Of a DNA stretch of 46,772 bases, positions 17,810 through 26,539 are shown one piece after another. A program made the translations under genes and the position numbers. Source of the stretch: an uncultured Pelagibacteraceae bacterium (GTDB taxonomy: Bacteria; Pseudomonadota; Alphaproteobacteria; Pelagibacterales; Pelagibacteraceae); the NCBI GenBank assembly GCA_902594865.1, contig CACJNV010000010.1, forward strand, positions 1-46,772, read 5' to 3'. Below the pieces are notes generated by a model. It had not been told where the DNA came from, did no database searches, and saw nothing but the letters and a program-made list of their open reading frames with translations. Within the stretch, counting starts at the first letter, position 1. Each line of letters begins with the position of its first letter.

Positions 17810-18805
17810 TTGAGTGGAATAACTAAAAAAAATATCGATCAGTCTTTAAAATTTGTTTATTCAGATAACAATTCTTTAAGTGTTATATTTCACGACAATA
17901 ACTTGTTAATGGGCGTTGTTGGGGAATTTAATAAAAATTTACAAGAATTAGAAAAAATTACAAATTGCAGCTTATATTCACGGGGAAATTCAATTTTAAT
18001 TAAATCAACACCTGAAAAGAATGAAAAAATTAAAAATGCTATTCAATTTTTGGTTAATCAGTTTATTAATAATGGAAGTATAGAGAATAAAGATATATTT
18101 TCATCGGTAGATAACTTTATGATTAATGAAAAAGTAAAAAATAATAATGTTACAGATATTATTAAAACTCCAAAAAAATCTATAATTCCTAGATCTGAAA
18201 AACAAAAAAGTTATGTGAGAGCTCTGAGGGAGAGTGATATTGTAATTTCAGCCGGGCCAGCAGGAACCGGAAAAACTTTTTTAGCAGTCGCTGTAGGTCT
18301 AACTATGCTTTTAGAAAAAAAGATTGAGAGAATTATTCTTTCAAGACCAGCTGTAGAAGCAGGTGAACGATTGGGATTTTTACCTGGTGATATGAAGGAA
18401 AAAGTAGATCCTTATCTTAGACCTTTATATGACTCTTTATATGATCTCTTTGACTTTGAAAAAATACAGAGAATGATAGAGATTGGAGATATAGAGATTG
18501 CACCTTTAGCTTTTATGAGAGGTAGAACTCTTAAAAATTCCTTTGCAATTTTAGATGAAGCCCAAAATGCTACAGATACTCAGATTAAGATGTTTTTAAC
18601 ACGTATTGGAGAAAATTCAAAAATAGTAGTTAATGGAGATCCTTCTCAAATTGATTTACCAAATAAAAGCATGTCAGGACTAGTTCGATCAAAAGAGTTA
18701 CTTGGGCATTTAAAGGAAATATCCATAGTTGATTTTGATCACTCAGATGTAGTTAGGCATCCACTTGTGACTAAAATAGTTAAAGCATACTCAAATAATG
18801 ATTAG
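17810..18805 (+). CDS. PhoH-family ATPase (PhoL/YbeZ type)
   Basis: The protein is a P-loop NTPase associated with YbeY in ribosome maturation and RNA quality control. Residues 1-90 form a small KH-like N-terminal domain. The ATPase domain has Walker A GPAGTGKTFLA at about 150-160 and Walker B FAILDEAQNAT, followed by VVNGDPSQIDLP. The length is 331 residues. Translation appears to start at a TTG (17810-17812), because the next in-frame Met lies 32 residues inside the N-terminal domain. It overlaps ybeY by 8 bp, the usual pairing of this subtype. Confidence 0.93.
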   Translation: MSGITKKNIDQSLKFVYSDNNSLSVIFHDNNLLMGVVGEFNKNLQELEKITNCSLYSRGNSILIKSTPEKNEKIKNAIQFLVNQFINNGSIENKDIFSSVDNFMINEKVKNNNVTDIIKTPKKSIIPRSEKQKSYVRALRESDIVISAGPAGTGKTFLAVAVGLTMLLEKKIERIILSRPAVEAGERLGFLPGDMKEKVDPYLRPLYDSLYDLFDFEKIQRMIEIGDIEIAPLAFMRGRTLKNSFAILDEAQNATDTQIKMFLTRIGENSKIVVNGDPSQIDLPNKSMSGLVRSKELLGHLKEISIVDFDHSDVVRHPLVTKIVKAYSNND

Positions 18806-19259
18806 TATTAATGTCTTCTCTGAGGAGAAGGCTTGGTCAAAAAGGCTTAAAAACAAGAAAATTTTTTTTAAAAAAATATGTAAAGCTTTTCCAAAAAAAT
18901 ATAAATTTTTGAATAAAAAAGTAACCTTCACATTATTACTTTCAAATAATAAAAATATTAAAAAATTAAATAAAGTTTTTAGAAAAAAAAATAAATCTAC
19001 CGATATTTTATCTTTTCCATTAGAAAAAAAAATAAAAATTAAAAAAAATACTTATTTGGGAGACATTATCATCAGCTATAATTATCTAGATAAACCAAGA
19101 TTACAAGATTTAAAATCTTTTAAAGAAAAAGTTGCTAAAATATTAATACATGGTTTTCTTCATCTTTTAGGTTTTGATCATAAAAAAAATAAAGGTTATT
19201 CCAAAATGCTAAAAGAAGAAAATCTAATATTTAAATCTGTACAATCAAAAATACATTAA
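18798..19259 (+). CDS. ybeY: Endoribonuclease / rRNA maturation factor YbeY
   Basis: YbeY is a zinc-dependent single-strand endoribonuclease that takes part in 16S rRNA 3'-end maturation and ribosome quality control. The metal-binding motif H-x3-H-x5-H is HGFLHLLGFDH near the C-terminus, and KKNKSTDILSFPL is the conserved upstream block. The length is 153 residues. The N-terminal half is unusually lysine-rich, reflecting long A runs. It overlaps the end of phoH and precedes lnt by one base. In many relatives a corC gene lies between ybeY and lnt; none is present here. Confidence 0.95.
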   Translation: MISINVFSEEKAWSKRLKNKKIFFKKICKAFPKKYKFLNKKVTFTLLLSNNKNIKKLNKVFRKKNKSTDILSFPLEKKIKIKKNTYLGDIIISYNYLDKPRLQDLKSFKEKVAKILIHGFLHLLGFDHKKNKGYSKMLKEENLIFKSVQSKIH

Positions 19260-19260
19260 A

Positions 19261-20805
19261 TTGAAAAATAAATTTTATATTGAAATAATTTATTTGATTT
19301 TATTAGGGGTATTTACTTCCTTAAGTTTACCTCCGTTTAATTATATTATAATAAATTTTTTAACTTTTAGTTTATTCTATATTTTTTTAATAAAAAAAAT
19401 TGAGTTTTATAAAAATAAAACAATATTTTTTCTTTATGGTTGGTTATTTGGGTTTGGTTATTTTGTAAGCAATTTATATTGGATCTCAATATCATTAACG
19501 TTTGATCAAAATTTTAAATTTTTAATACCTTTTACAATAATTTTAATACCTAGTTTTTTAGCCTTGTTTTATGCTTTAGTTGCTTATTTATTTGCAGTTT
19601 TAAAACTAAATAAAAATTTGAGTTCATTTTTTCTTTTTTCACTAATATTTGGAATAGTAGAATTTTTAAGAGGATCGATACTAACTGGTTTTCCTTGGAA
19701 TTTAATTGCTTATAGTTTTTCCAATCAAATTGAAATTTTAAATATTACGTCAATCATAGGTACGTACAGTTTTAATCTTTTCTGTATTTCATTATTTACA
19801 AGTCCATCAATATTTATTTTAAGAGAAAATAAAAAAGATATTAGTGTTTGTGTTGCATTTCTCATTACAACAATGTCATTTTATGTACTTGGTTCAAAAA
19901 ATTTAGAAAAATTTAACAATCAAGAAGTAAAAAATCTTGACTATAAACTAAGAATTTTGAGTTCAAATATAAGTATAGATAGATTTTATAATAATGTTGA
20001 TCCAATAACTGCAATAGAAGAACTAATTGAAATCAGTTCTCCTAAAAAAAATGAAAAAATAATTTTTATTTGGCCAGAAGGTATTATTCCAGGAATTTCA
20101 CAAGACCAATTAAAAGAATACAAATGGTTATTTGAAAATAAATTCAACGAAAACCATTTATTAGCAATTGGAATTAATAGCAAAGAAGATGAAAATAAAA
20201 CTATTAAATATTTTAATTCATTATCTATTTTTGACTATGACCTTAATTTAATAAATTCATATAACAAAATTAATCTTGTTCCTTTTGGTGAATTTTTACC
20301 TTTTGAAAACCTATTAAAAAGTATTGGTTTAAAAACAATTACTAATGACTATCAATCATATTCAAAAGGTGAAGAAAGAAGCATAATTGATCTTAAATAT
20401 AATAATTTATCAGTAAAATTATTGCCCCTTATTTGTTATGAGATAATTTATTCGGGTAAAATTTTTACTAACAGTAACTTTGATTATATTTTAAATATTT
20501 CTGAAGACGGTTGGTTTGGTAAATCAATTGGACCAGAGCAACATTTAACTCATAGTATTTTTAGAGCAATAGAGAGTGGGAAATATGTTTTAAGGTCTGC
20601 AAATAATGGGACAACAGCAATTATTAATCCACTAGGAGTTATTGAGCAAAAAGTTGATAAAAATAAATCAGGTTTCATTGATTTAATTGAGTCAAGAAAA
20701 ATAGATATGACTCTGTTCGCAAAATTTGGAAATAAAATTTTTGGATTTATAATTTTATTGTATATTTTTTTAATATTTTCATTTAAGAAACTTAAAAATG
20801 AGTAA
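19261..20805 (+). CDS. lnt: Apolipoprotein N-acyltransferase (Lnt)
   Basis: Lnt adds the third acyl chain to the N-terminal cysteine of lipoproteins in the inner membrane. The first about 200 residues hold several membrane segments, including [16 protein letters not shown] and [14 protein letters not shown], both typical. The periplasmic nitrilase-like domain shows the Glu-Lys-Cys triad: Glu in WPEGIIPG, Lys in [14 protein letters not shown], and Cys in [10 protein letters not shown]. The last 20 residues are a closing membrane helix. The 514-residue frame starts at a TTG one base after ybeY, with no ATG option before the first helix. Likely substrates in this window are the BON and LptM-like lipoproteins. 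Confidence 0.95.
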   Translation: MKNKFYIEIIYLILLGVFTSLSLPPFNYIIINFLTFSLFYIFLIKKIEFYKNKTIFFLYGWLFGFGYFVSNLYWISISLTFDQNFKFLIPFTIILIPSFLALFYALVAYLFAVLKLNKNLSSFFLFSLIFGIVEFLRGSILTGFPWNLIAYSFSNQIEILNITSIIGTYSFNLFCISLFTSPSIFILRENKKDISVCVAFLITTMSFYVLGSKNLEKFNNQEVKNLDYKLRILSSNISIDRFYNNVDPITAIEELIEISSPKKNEKIIFIWPEGIIPGISQDQLKEYKWLFENKFNENHLLAIGINSKEDENKTIKYFNSLSIFDYDLNLINSYNKINLVPFGEFLPFENLLKSIGLKTITNDYQSYSKGEERSIIDLKYNNLSVKLLPLICYEIIYSGKIFTNSNFDYILNISEDGWFGKSIGPEQHLTHSIFRAIESGKYVLRSANNGTTAIINPLGVIEQKVDKNKSGFIDLIESRKIDMTLFAKFGNKIFGFIILLYIFLIFSFKKLKNE

Positions 20806-21967
20806 TTTAAAAAATTTTCTTTTCACTAGTGAGTCCGTTTCAGAAGGCCATCCAGACAAAGTATCTGATAGGATCTCAGATATGGTTGTTGATTGTTTTA
20901 TTTCTGGAGATCCATATTCTAGAGTTGCTTGCGAAACACTAACCACAACAAATAAAGTTGTTTTAGCTGGAGAAGTAAGAGGGCCTGAGATAAAAAAAGA
21001 TGAATTAATTGAAAAAGTAAGAAATTGTATAAAAGATATTGGTTATGACCAAGAAGGCTTTTCCTGGAAAGAAGCTACAAAAATTGAAAGTCATTTACAT
21101 TCCCAATCAGCTGATATTGCCATGGGTGTAGACTCCTCTGGCAACAAAGATGAAGGAGCTGGAGATCAAGGTATTATGTTTGGATACGCATGTAATGAAA
21201 CAGATGTTTTAATGCCAGCACCTATACATTATTCTCATAAAATTTTAAGATTAATGGCTGAAGATAGAAAATCTGGAAAATTAAAAAATATTGAACCAGA
21301 TTCAAAAAGCCAGGTAACATTTGAATATATTGATGGAAAACCTTCAAAAGTAAAATCAGTAGTAATATCTTCACAACATTCACCAGATGTTAATCAATCA
21401 CAAGTTAGAGATTTACTTAGACCTTATATGTTAAAATCTATTCCTAAGAATTTTCTTGATGGTTTTAATGAGGATGAGTTTTATGTAAATCCAACAGGTA
21501 ATTTTGTGATTGGTGGTCCTGATGGAGATTGCGGTCTTACGGGTAGAAAAATTATTGTTGATACATATGGGGGTGCTGCACCTCATGGTGGTGGTGCTTT
21601 TTCAGGTAAAGATCCAACTAAAGTTGATAGATCTGCAGCTTATGCGGCAAGATACATTGCTAAAAATGTTGTTGGTTCTAAAATTGCTGAGAAATGTTTA
21701 ATTCAGCTAGCTTATGCAATTGGTGTATCCAAACCATTATCTATTTATGTCGATTTATTTGATAACGATTTAGATAAAAATAAATTTGTTGTAGAAAAGA
21801 TTAAAGAAAATTTTGATTTGAGCCCTAGAGGTATCAGAGAAATGTTGAATTTAAATAAACCAATATATGAAAAAACAGCTGCCTATGGTCATTTTGGTAG
21901 ATCACCCGAGGAAAATGGTTCATTTTCATGGGAAAAAAATGATAAAACTAAGGTTTTTTCTAAATAG
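20798..21967 (+). CDS. metK: S-adenosylmethionine synthetase (MetK)
   Basis: The enzyme makes SAM from methionine and ATP. Typical blocks are all present: [13 protein letters not shown] at the N-terminus, [33 protein letters not shown], and [19 protein letters not shown]. At 389 residues it is full length. It overlaps lnt by 8 bp, so there is no space for a riboswitch at its own start. A terminator-like hairpin lies 57 bp after its stop. SAM users nearby include miaB, rsmI, ubiE and the partial methyltransferase at 1-254. Confidence 0.98.
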   Translation: MSNLKNFLFTSESVSEGHPDKVSDRISDMVVDCFISGDPYSRVACETLTTTNKVVLAGEVRGPEIKKDELIEKVRNCIKDIGYDQEGFSWKEATKIESHLHSQSADIAMGVDSSGNKDEGAGDQGIMFGYACNETDVLMPAPIHYSHKILRLMAEDRKSGKLKNIEPDSKSQVTFEYIDGKPSKVKSVVISSQHSPDVNQSQVRDLLRPYMLKSIPKNFLDGFNEDEFYVNPTGNFVIGGPDGDCGLTGRKIIVDTYGGAAPHGGGAFSGKDPTKVDRSAAYAARYIAKNVVGSKIAEKCLIQLAYAIGVSKPLSIYVDLFDNDLDKNKFVVEKIKENFDLSPRGIREMLNLNKPIYEKTAAYGHFGRSPEENGSFSWEKNDKTKVFSK

Positions 21968-21973
21968 TTTCTG

Positions 21974-22001
21974 TTGAATTAAAAAAAAACTTTACTATAT
22001 T
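21974..22001 (+). promoter_or_regulatory. Candidate sigma-70-type promoter for nusA operon
   Basis: TTGAAT (21974-21979) and TATATT (21996-22001) are separated by 16 bases in the gap after metK. Transcription would start near 22008, about 59 bases before the nusA ATG. AT-rich gaps give such matches easily, so this is moderate evidence only. If it is real, the hairpin at 22025-22051 lies inside the nusA leader. Confidence 0.4.
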
Positions 22002-22024
22002 GCAACTACATTATTGAACTTTAC

Positions 22025-22051
22025 AAAATGGGCATTAGCCCATTTTTTTTT
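22025..22051 (+). terminator. Intrinsic terminator hairpin between metK and nusA
   Basis: A perfect 9-bp stem (AAAATGGGC at 22025-22033 with GCCCATTTT at 22038-22046), a 4-base loop ATTA, and an unbroken run of nine T residues (22043-22051) form a textbook Rho-independent terminator. It ends one base before the GGAG ribosome-binding stretch of nusA. It should end the metK transcript. If transcription of nusA starts upstream of it, it could act as an attenuator. Confidence 0.88.
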
Positions 22052-22066
22052 GGAGCAGACAAAATT

Positions 22067-23620
22067 ATGTTAAATAAAAGAGCAGATAAGCTTGAATTAT
22101 TAAGAATTGCTGAAGCTGTAGCTTTAGAAAAATCAATTGATAAAGAACTAATTATAAGTTCTATGGAAACGGGTATCGCTAAAGCTGCAAAATCAAAATT
22201 TGGACAGGAAAATGAAATTAAAGTTTCTATCAATAGAGACAATGGAGATATTGAGCTTTTTAGAAAATTGATAATTGCTGAAAATCCTGAAAATGCAAAT
22301 ACAGAAATAAAATTAGAAGATGCAATTAATTTAAATGAATTAAACAAAGATAAGTCTATTGGTGACGAAGTATTACAGCCACTTCCTTCATTTGATTTTG
22401 GAAGAATAGCTGCGCAAACCGCAAAGCAAGTAATTAGTTTTAATGTAAGAGAAGCTGAAAGAGAAAGACAATTTAATGATTTTATTGATAAGAAAGACTC
22501 AATTTTAAGTGGAATTGTAAAGAGATTAGAATTTGGAAATGTAATTGTTGATTTAGGAAGAACTGAAGCAATAATTCAAAAAAATGAATTAATACCTCGT
22601 GAAAATATCAAAGCAGGTGATCGTATAAAAGCTTATTGTAATGATGTTAGAAGAGAACCTAGAGGGCAACAAATATTTCTATCTAGAGCTCATCCTAAAT
22701 TTATGGAAAAGCTTTTTGTTCAAGAGGTTCCCGAAATTTATGATGGACTAATAGAAATTAAATCTTCTTCGAGAGATCCCGGAAGTAGAGCTAAAATATG
22801 TGTTAAAGCAGTTGATACATCTCTAGATCCAGTGGGTGCTTGTGTAGGTATGAGAGGATCAAGAGTTCAAGCCGTTGTAAATGAACTTCAAGGAGAGAAA
22901 ATTGATATTGTTAATTGGTCAGAGGACCCTGCTATTTTGGTTTCAAATGCGTTGTCCCCTGCTGAAGTACAAAGAGTTAACGTTGATAGTGAGAGAAAAA
23001 AACTTGATGTAATTCTTACTGAGGAAAATTTAAGCAAAGCTATTGGAAGAAGAGGTCAAAATGTAAGACTCGCGACAAAACTTTTAAATTATGAAATTAA
23101 TATAATGACAGATGCAGAAGACTCTGAACGAAGACAATTAGAATTTAAGGAAAAAACAGAGAACTTTGTAAAAAATTTAGAGTTAGATGAAACGTTGGGT
23201 CAGTTACTTGTTGCTGAAGGTTTTTCAACTATTGACGACATCAAAGATAGTTCAGCTGAAAATTTAATGAAGATTGAAGGTATAGAAGAAGATACTGCTA
23301 AGGCATTGATAGAAAGAGCTAAAGAGTTTCATGAAAAGGATCAAGAGGATATTTCTCAGAGAATTAAAGAATTAGGTCTGGAAGATGCCTTAATTAATTT
23401 AAAGGGATTAACACCAGGTATGTTAGTCACACTTGGTGAACAAAAAATTTTAAGTTTAGAAGATTTTGCAGACTTAGCATCTGATGAATTAACTGGTGGT
23501 TATGACGTGGTTAAAGGTGAGAGAGTGAAAATCCAAGGTTATCTGGAAGATTTTGCTTTATCTAAAGAAGAAGCGGATGAACTAATTATGTCTGCCAGAA
23601 ACATTGTTTATAAAGATTGA
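22067..23620 (+). CDS. nusA: Transcription termination/antitermination protein NusA
   Basis: NusA binds RNA polymerase and modulates pausing, hairpin-dependent termination and antitermination. The order is an N-terminal RNAP-binding domain (MLNKRADKLELLRIAEAVAL), an S1 domain (about 130-200, SGIVKRLEFGNVIVDLGR), two KH domains (about 230-345; VGMRGSRVQAVVNEL and AIGRRGQNVRLATKL), and C-terminal helix-hairpin-helix repeats (about 370-510). I start at the ATG at 22067, 11 bases after GGAG, for 517 residues. An in-frame ATG at 22028 lies inside the terminator stem and is rejected. The rimP gene that often precedes nusA is not here. Confidence 0.97.
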   Translation: MLNKRADKLELLRIAEAVALEKSIDKELIISSMETGIAKAAKSKFGQENEIKVSINRDNGDIELFRKLIIAENPENANTEIKLEDAINLNELNKDKSIGDEVLQPLPSFDFGRIAAQTAKQVISFNVREAERERQFNDFIDKKDSILSGIVKRLEFGNVIVDLGRTEAIIQKNELIPRENIKAGDRIKAYCNDVRREPRGQQIFLSRAHPKFMEKLFVQEVPEIYDGLIEIKSSSRDPGSRAKICVKAVDTSLDPVGACVGMRGSRVQAVVNELQGEKIDIVNWSEDPAILVSNALSPAEVQRVNVDSERKKLDVILTEENLSKAIGRRGQNVRLATKLLNYEINIMTDAEDSERRQLEFKEKTENFVKNLELDETLGQLLVAEGFSTIDDIKDSSAENLMKIEGIEEDTAKALIERAKEFHEKDQEDISQRIKELGLEDALINLKGLTPGMLVTLGEQKILSLEDFADLASDELTGGYDVVKGERVKIQGYLEDFALSKEEADELIMSARNIVYKD

Positions 23621-23630
23621 GTGATGAGGT

Positions 23631-25850
23631 ATGGAGAAAAAAACAAAATTAACAATTTCAGGCTCAGCCAAAAAATCAATCAAGAATATTGAGATTGCTA
23701 AATCTCAAGGAAAAAATTCTGTAGTAATTGAAAAACAAACTGGAAAATTCTCGAGTAGAGGAGGATCATTTAGATCAAGTACGAATAAGCCAAGAATAAA
23801 CTCAACTTTCAACAGAGGAACACCATTAAAACCTTCGCTTAATCCTAAATCACCACCTATAACAAACGACTTTGAAAAGAGAAAACTAGCAGAGCAAAGA
23901 GCTACTAAAAGACTTAAAGGAGATAGTGAAAGTAAAGATAGAAAAACTTTAAAAGCAGGAACAAAGAAGAGAGAGTTAAAATTAACTGTATCAAGAGCAC
24001 TAAGTGATGAGATTGATGCAAAACAAAGAAGTTTAGCATCAGTAAAGAGAGCAAGACAAAAAGAAATTAAAAATGCTACAAAAGATGATTCTCAAGAAAA
24101 TTTAAAACTAATTAAAAGAGATGTTAATATTCCTGAAGCAATCACAGTAAGAGAACTTGCAAATAGAATGGCTGAACAATCAAGCAATGTAATTAAGCAT
24201 TTATTTGGCATGGGTGTTACTGTGACTATCAATCAAACTTTGGCTGCAGATACTGCAGAATATTTAGTTAAAGAGTTTGGTCATAATCCAATAAGAGAAG
24301 AGAAAGCAGAAGAAATAATTCAAAAAATAAAAGCCTCAAGAACTGAAAATTTAAAAAATCGACCTCCAATAGTTACTGTCATGGGGCATGTTGATCATGG
24401 TAAAACATCGGTACTAGATGTACTAAGAAGTGCAAACGTGGTTTCAGGAGAATTTGGTGGAATAACTCAACACATTGGAGCATATCAAATTGAAAGCCAA
24501 GATAATAAATTAACATTTATTGATACTCCGGGTCACGCAGCATTTACAGAGATGAGAGCAAGAGGATCAAAATTAACAGATGTGGTAGTATTAGTGGTTG
24601 CTGCAGATGACGGAGTTAAACCTCAAACAGTTGAGTCAATCAAGCATGCTAAAGCTGCAAATGTTCCAATCGTTGTAGCAATAAATAAATGCGATTTACC
24701 AGAGGCAGATCCTCAGAAAATTAAAAATCAACTATTAGAACATGAACTAATTGCAGAAGATTTATCTGGTGATACTTTAATGGTTGAGATTTCAACTAAG
24801 ACAAAACAAAATTTAGATAAATTAGTTGATTCTATAATTCTTCAAGCAGAGATTCTTGATCTTAAAACAGACTATGAATCTAAAGCTACAGGTATAGTTT
24901 TAGAGTCTAAAATTGATGTTGGTAGAGGTCCTGTTGCAAATATAATTGTTACTACTGGAACACTCAAAAGAGGTGATTTTTTTGTAAGTGGTTTAAAATG
25001 GGGAAAAGTTAGAGCCATAATTAATGACAAAGGTCAAAATGTTAATGAAGCATTACCTTCTACTCCTATTGAAATTTTAGGAATAAATGGTGCAGCAAAA
25101 GCCGGAGATGATTTTATTGTTCTTGATACAGAAAAAGAAGCTAAGACACTGAGCGAAAATAGAGCTCAAGAAAGTAAAGATGGAAAAAATCCATTAACTT
25201 TTGCAACACAAGACTCGGCTTTTTCAGATAAATCTACAGAGGAACTAAATTTAATTATTAAGTCCGATGTTCACGGATCATCTGAAGCGATCAAAAATGC
25301 AATTAGTCAAATTAAACATGATGAGGTTAAACCTAAAATAATTTTAGCAGATATTGGAATGGTAACCGAGACAGATGTTACATTAGCGAAGGCATCAAAT
25401 GCAGTATTAATTGCTTTCAATGTTAAACCAAGTAAAGAAGCAAAAAAACTTGCAGAAAATGAGAAGATAAAAATATCCTCATACAATATTATTTATGAAG
25501 TTTTGGATTATATTAAACAAAGAATGTCAGGATTATTGGCACCCGATGTCCAAGAAACAATTACTGGTTCAGCACAAATCTTGGAAATATTTAAAGTCTC
25601 AGGTGCTGGAAAAGTTGCAGGTTTAAAAGTAACTGAAGGAGAAATTAATAGTACTTCAGATGTTAGAATTATTAGGGATGGTGCTATTATTTATACAGGA
25701 AAAGTTTCATCAATATTTAGAGAAAAAAATCAGGTAAAACAGGTAAGTGGGGGTCAAGAATGTGGAATTACAGTTAAAGATTATATTGATTTCCAAAAAA
25801 ATGATACAATAGAGGCTTTTAGTGTTACATCTACAGAGAGGTCAATTTAA
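23631..25850 (+). CDS. infB: Translation initiation factor IF-2
   Basis: IF-2 is the GTPase that brings initiator tRNA to the 30S subunit. After a Lys/Arg/Ser-rich unstructured N-terminus comes the IF2_N domain (about 165-215, ITVRELANRMAEQSSNVIKHL). The GTPase domain has G1 GHVDHGKTSVLD, G3 DTPGHAAFTEMRARG and G4 NKCDLP. Domains II, III and IV follow, with KSDVHGSSEAIKNA in domain III. At 739 residues it is short for an alphaproteobacterial IF-2, because the variable N-terminal region is reduced. The gap from nusA is 10 bp, with no ylxR gene between them. It shares its last base with the rbfA start. Confidence 0.97.
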   Translation: MEKKTKLTISGSAKKSIKNIEIAKSQGKNSVVIEKQTGKFSSRGGSFRSSTNKPRINSTFNRGTPLKPSLNPKSPPITNDFEKRKLAEQRATKRLKGDSESKDRKTLKAGTKKRELKLTVSRALSDEIDAKQRSLASVKRARQKEIKNATKDDSQENLKLIKRDVNIPEAITVRELANRMAEQSSNVIKHLFGMGVTVTINQTLAADTAEYLVKEFGHNPIREEKAEEIIQKIKASRTENLKNRPPIVTVMGHVDHGKTSVLDVLRSANVVSGEFGGITQHIGAYQIESQDNKLTFIDTPGHAAFTEMRARGSKLTDVVVLVVAADDGVKPQTVESIKHAKAANVPIVVAINKCDLPEADPQKIKNQLLEHELIAEDLSGDTLMVEISTKTKQNLDKLVDSIILQAEILDLKTDYESKATGIVLESKIDVGRGPVANIIVTTGTLKRGDFFVSGLKWGKVRAIINDKGQNVNEALPSTPIEILGINGAAKAGDDFIVLDTEKEAKTLSENRAQESKDGKNPLTFATQDSAFSDKSTEELNLIIKSDVHGSSEAIKNAISQIKHDEVKPKIILADIGMVTETDVTLAKASNAVLIAFNVKPSKEAKKLAENEKIKISSYNIIYEVLDYIKQRMSGLLAPDVQETITGSAQILEIFKVSGAGKVAGLKVTEGEINSTSDVRIIRDGAIIYTGKVSSIFREKNQVKQVSGGQECGITVKDYIDFQKNDTIEAFSVTSTERSI

Positions 25851-26218
25851 TGGCAGATAGAATAGGAAAACCAGTATCTCAAAGACAGCTTAGAGTAGGA
25901 GAAATGATTAAACAGTCTTTAAGCATGATTTTTATAAGAAATGAGGCTAAGGTGCCGAATTTAGAAACTAACACAATAACTGTTACTGAGGTGAGAATGA
26001 GTCCAGATTTAAAAATTGCTAAAGCATATGTTCTTCCTTTAGGAGGAAAAGATGCGGAGGAAACAATTAATGTTTTAAAGGAATACTCATTTTTAATTAG
26101 AAAAATTTTATCACAAAAAGTGGTTATGAAATTTTTACCAAAATTACTTTTTAGAAAAGATGAATCTTTTGAGTATGCGGAAAAAATAGAAAACTTAATA
26201 AAACAAACAAATAAATAG
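25850..26218 (+). CDS. rbfA: 30S ribosome-binding factor A (RbfA)
   Basis: RbfA is a small KH-fold protein that helps mature the 5' end of 16S rRNA and is important in the cold. Family blocks are RQLRVGEMIKQSLSMIF, ITVTEVRMSPDLKIAKAYVLPLGG and FLPKLLFRKDESFEYAEKIENLI. The length of 122 residues is normal. The infB stop and rbfA start share one base (TAATG), which suggests translational coupling. In many proteobacteria truB comes next; here rpsO follows after 12 bp. Confidence 0.95.
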   Translation: MADRIGKPVSQRQLRVGEMIKQSLSMIFIRNEAKVPNLETNTITVTEVRMSPDLKIAKAYVLPLGGKDAEETINVLKEYSFLIRKILSQKVVMKFLPKLLFRKDESFEYAEKIENLIKQTNK

Positions 26219-26230
26219 GAAGAAAGAGGC

Positions 26231-26479
26231 ATGAACAAAAAGGCACAAGAATTAGCAATCCATGATAAAGATACTGGATCTTCAGAGATACAGATCGCTT
26301 TGCTAACAGAGAAAATCGAAACTCTCTCTAAACATATAAAGCAATTCAAAAAGGATAAACATTCATCTGTTGGATTGTTGAGAGCGGTAAATAGAAGAAA
26401 GAAATTGTTAGAATACCTAAAGAAAAATAAAATGGATTCTTACAAAAATGTACTGTCGAAATTGAATTTAAGAAAATAG
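26231..26479 (+). CDS. rpsO: 30S ribosomal protein S15
   Basis: S15 is a primary binder of the 16S rRNA central domain. At 82 residues it is a little shorter than E. coli S15 (89), having lost a few N-terminal residues. HDKDTGSSEIQIALLTEKI, LSKHIKQFKKDKHSSVGLLRAVNRRKK and YLKKNKMDSY are the conserved helices and loops. A GAAAGAGG ribosome-binding stretch precedes the ATG. Only 12 bp separate it from rbfA, so there is no room for the long leader that mediates S15 autoregulation in E. coli unless it lies within rbfA. Confidence 0.97.
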   Translation: MNKKAQELAIHDKDTGSSEIQIALLTEKIETLSKHIKQFKKDKHSSVGLLRAVNRRKKLLEYLKKNKMDSYKNVLSKLNLRK

Positions 26480-26494
26480 AAGTCAAGATAGATA

Positions 26495-26539
26495 GAACGG
26501 AATGGAACGAAACGAACGAAACGAAATGGAAATGAAATG
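26495..26539 (+). repeat. Short RAAYG tandem microrepeat running into the pnp start codon
   Basis: From 26495 the sequence reads as successive units GAACG, GAATG, GAACG, AAACG, AACG, AAACG, AAATG, GAAATG, AAATG, that is, about nine copies of an R-A-A-Y-G unit with small length shifts. The final AAATG contains the pnp ATG. The strand is nearly free of T apart from the ATGs. Three upstream ATGs (26502, 26526, 26532) share one frame, different from pnp, and would give a 22-codon open frame ending at 26570 inside pnp. No strong SD is visible, only GGA six bases before the pnp start. Confidence 0.7.

Noticed and set aside
20798-20850. SAM riboswitch before metK
   Set aside because: metK overlaps lnt by 8 bp, so there is no leader of its own, and no riboswitch-like structure is seen.
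22028-22066. N-terminal extension of NusA from an ATG at 22028
   Set aside because: That ATG lies within the stem of the terminator hairpin and the extra 13 residues are not NusA-like; the ATG at 22067 has a GGAG before it.
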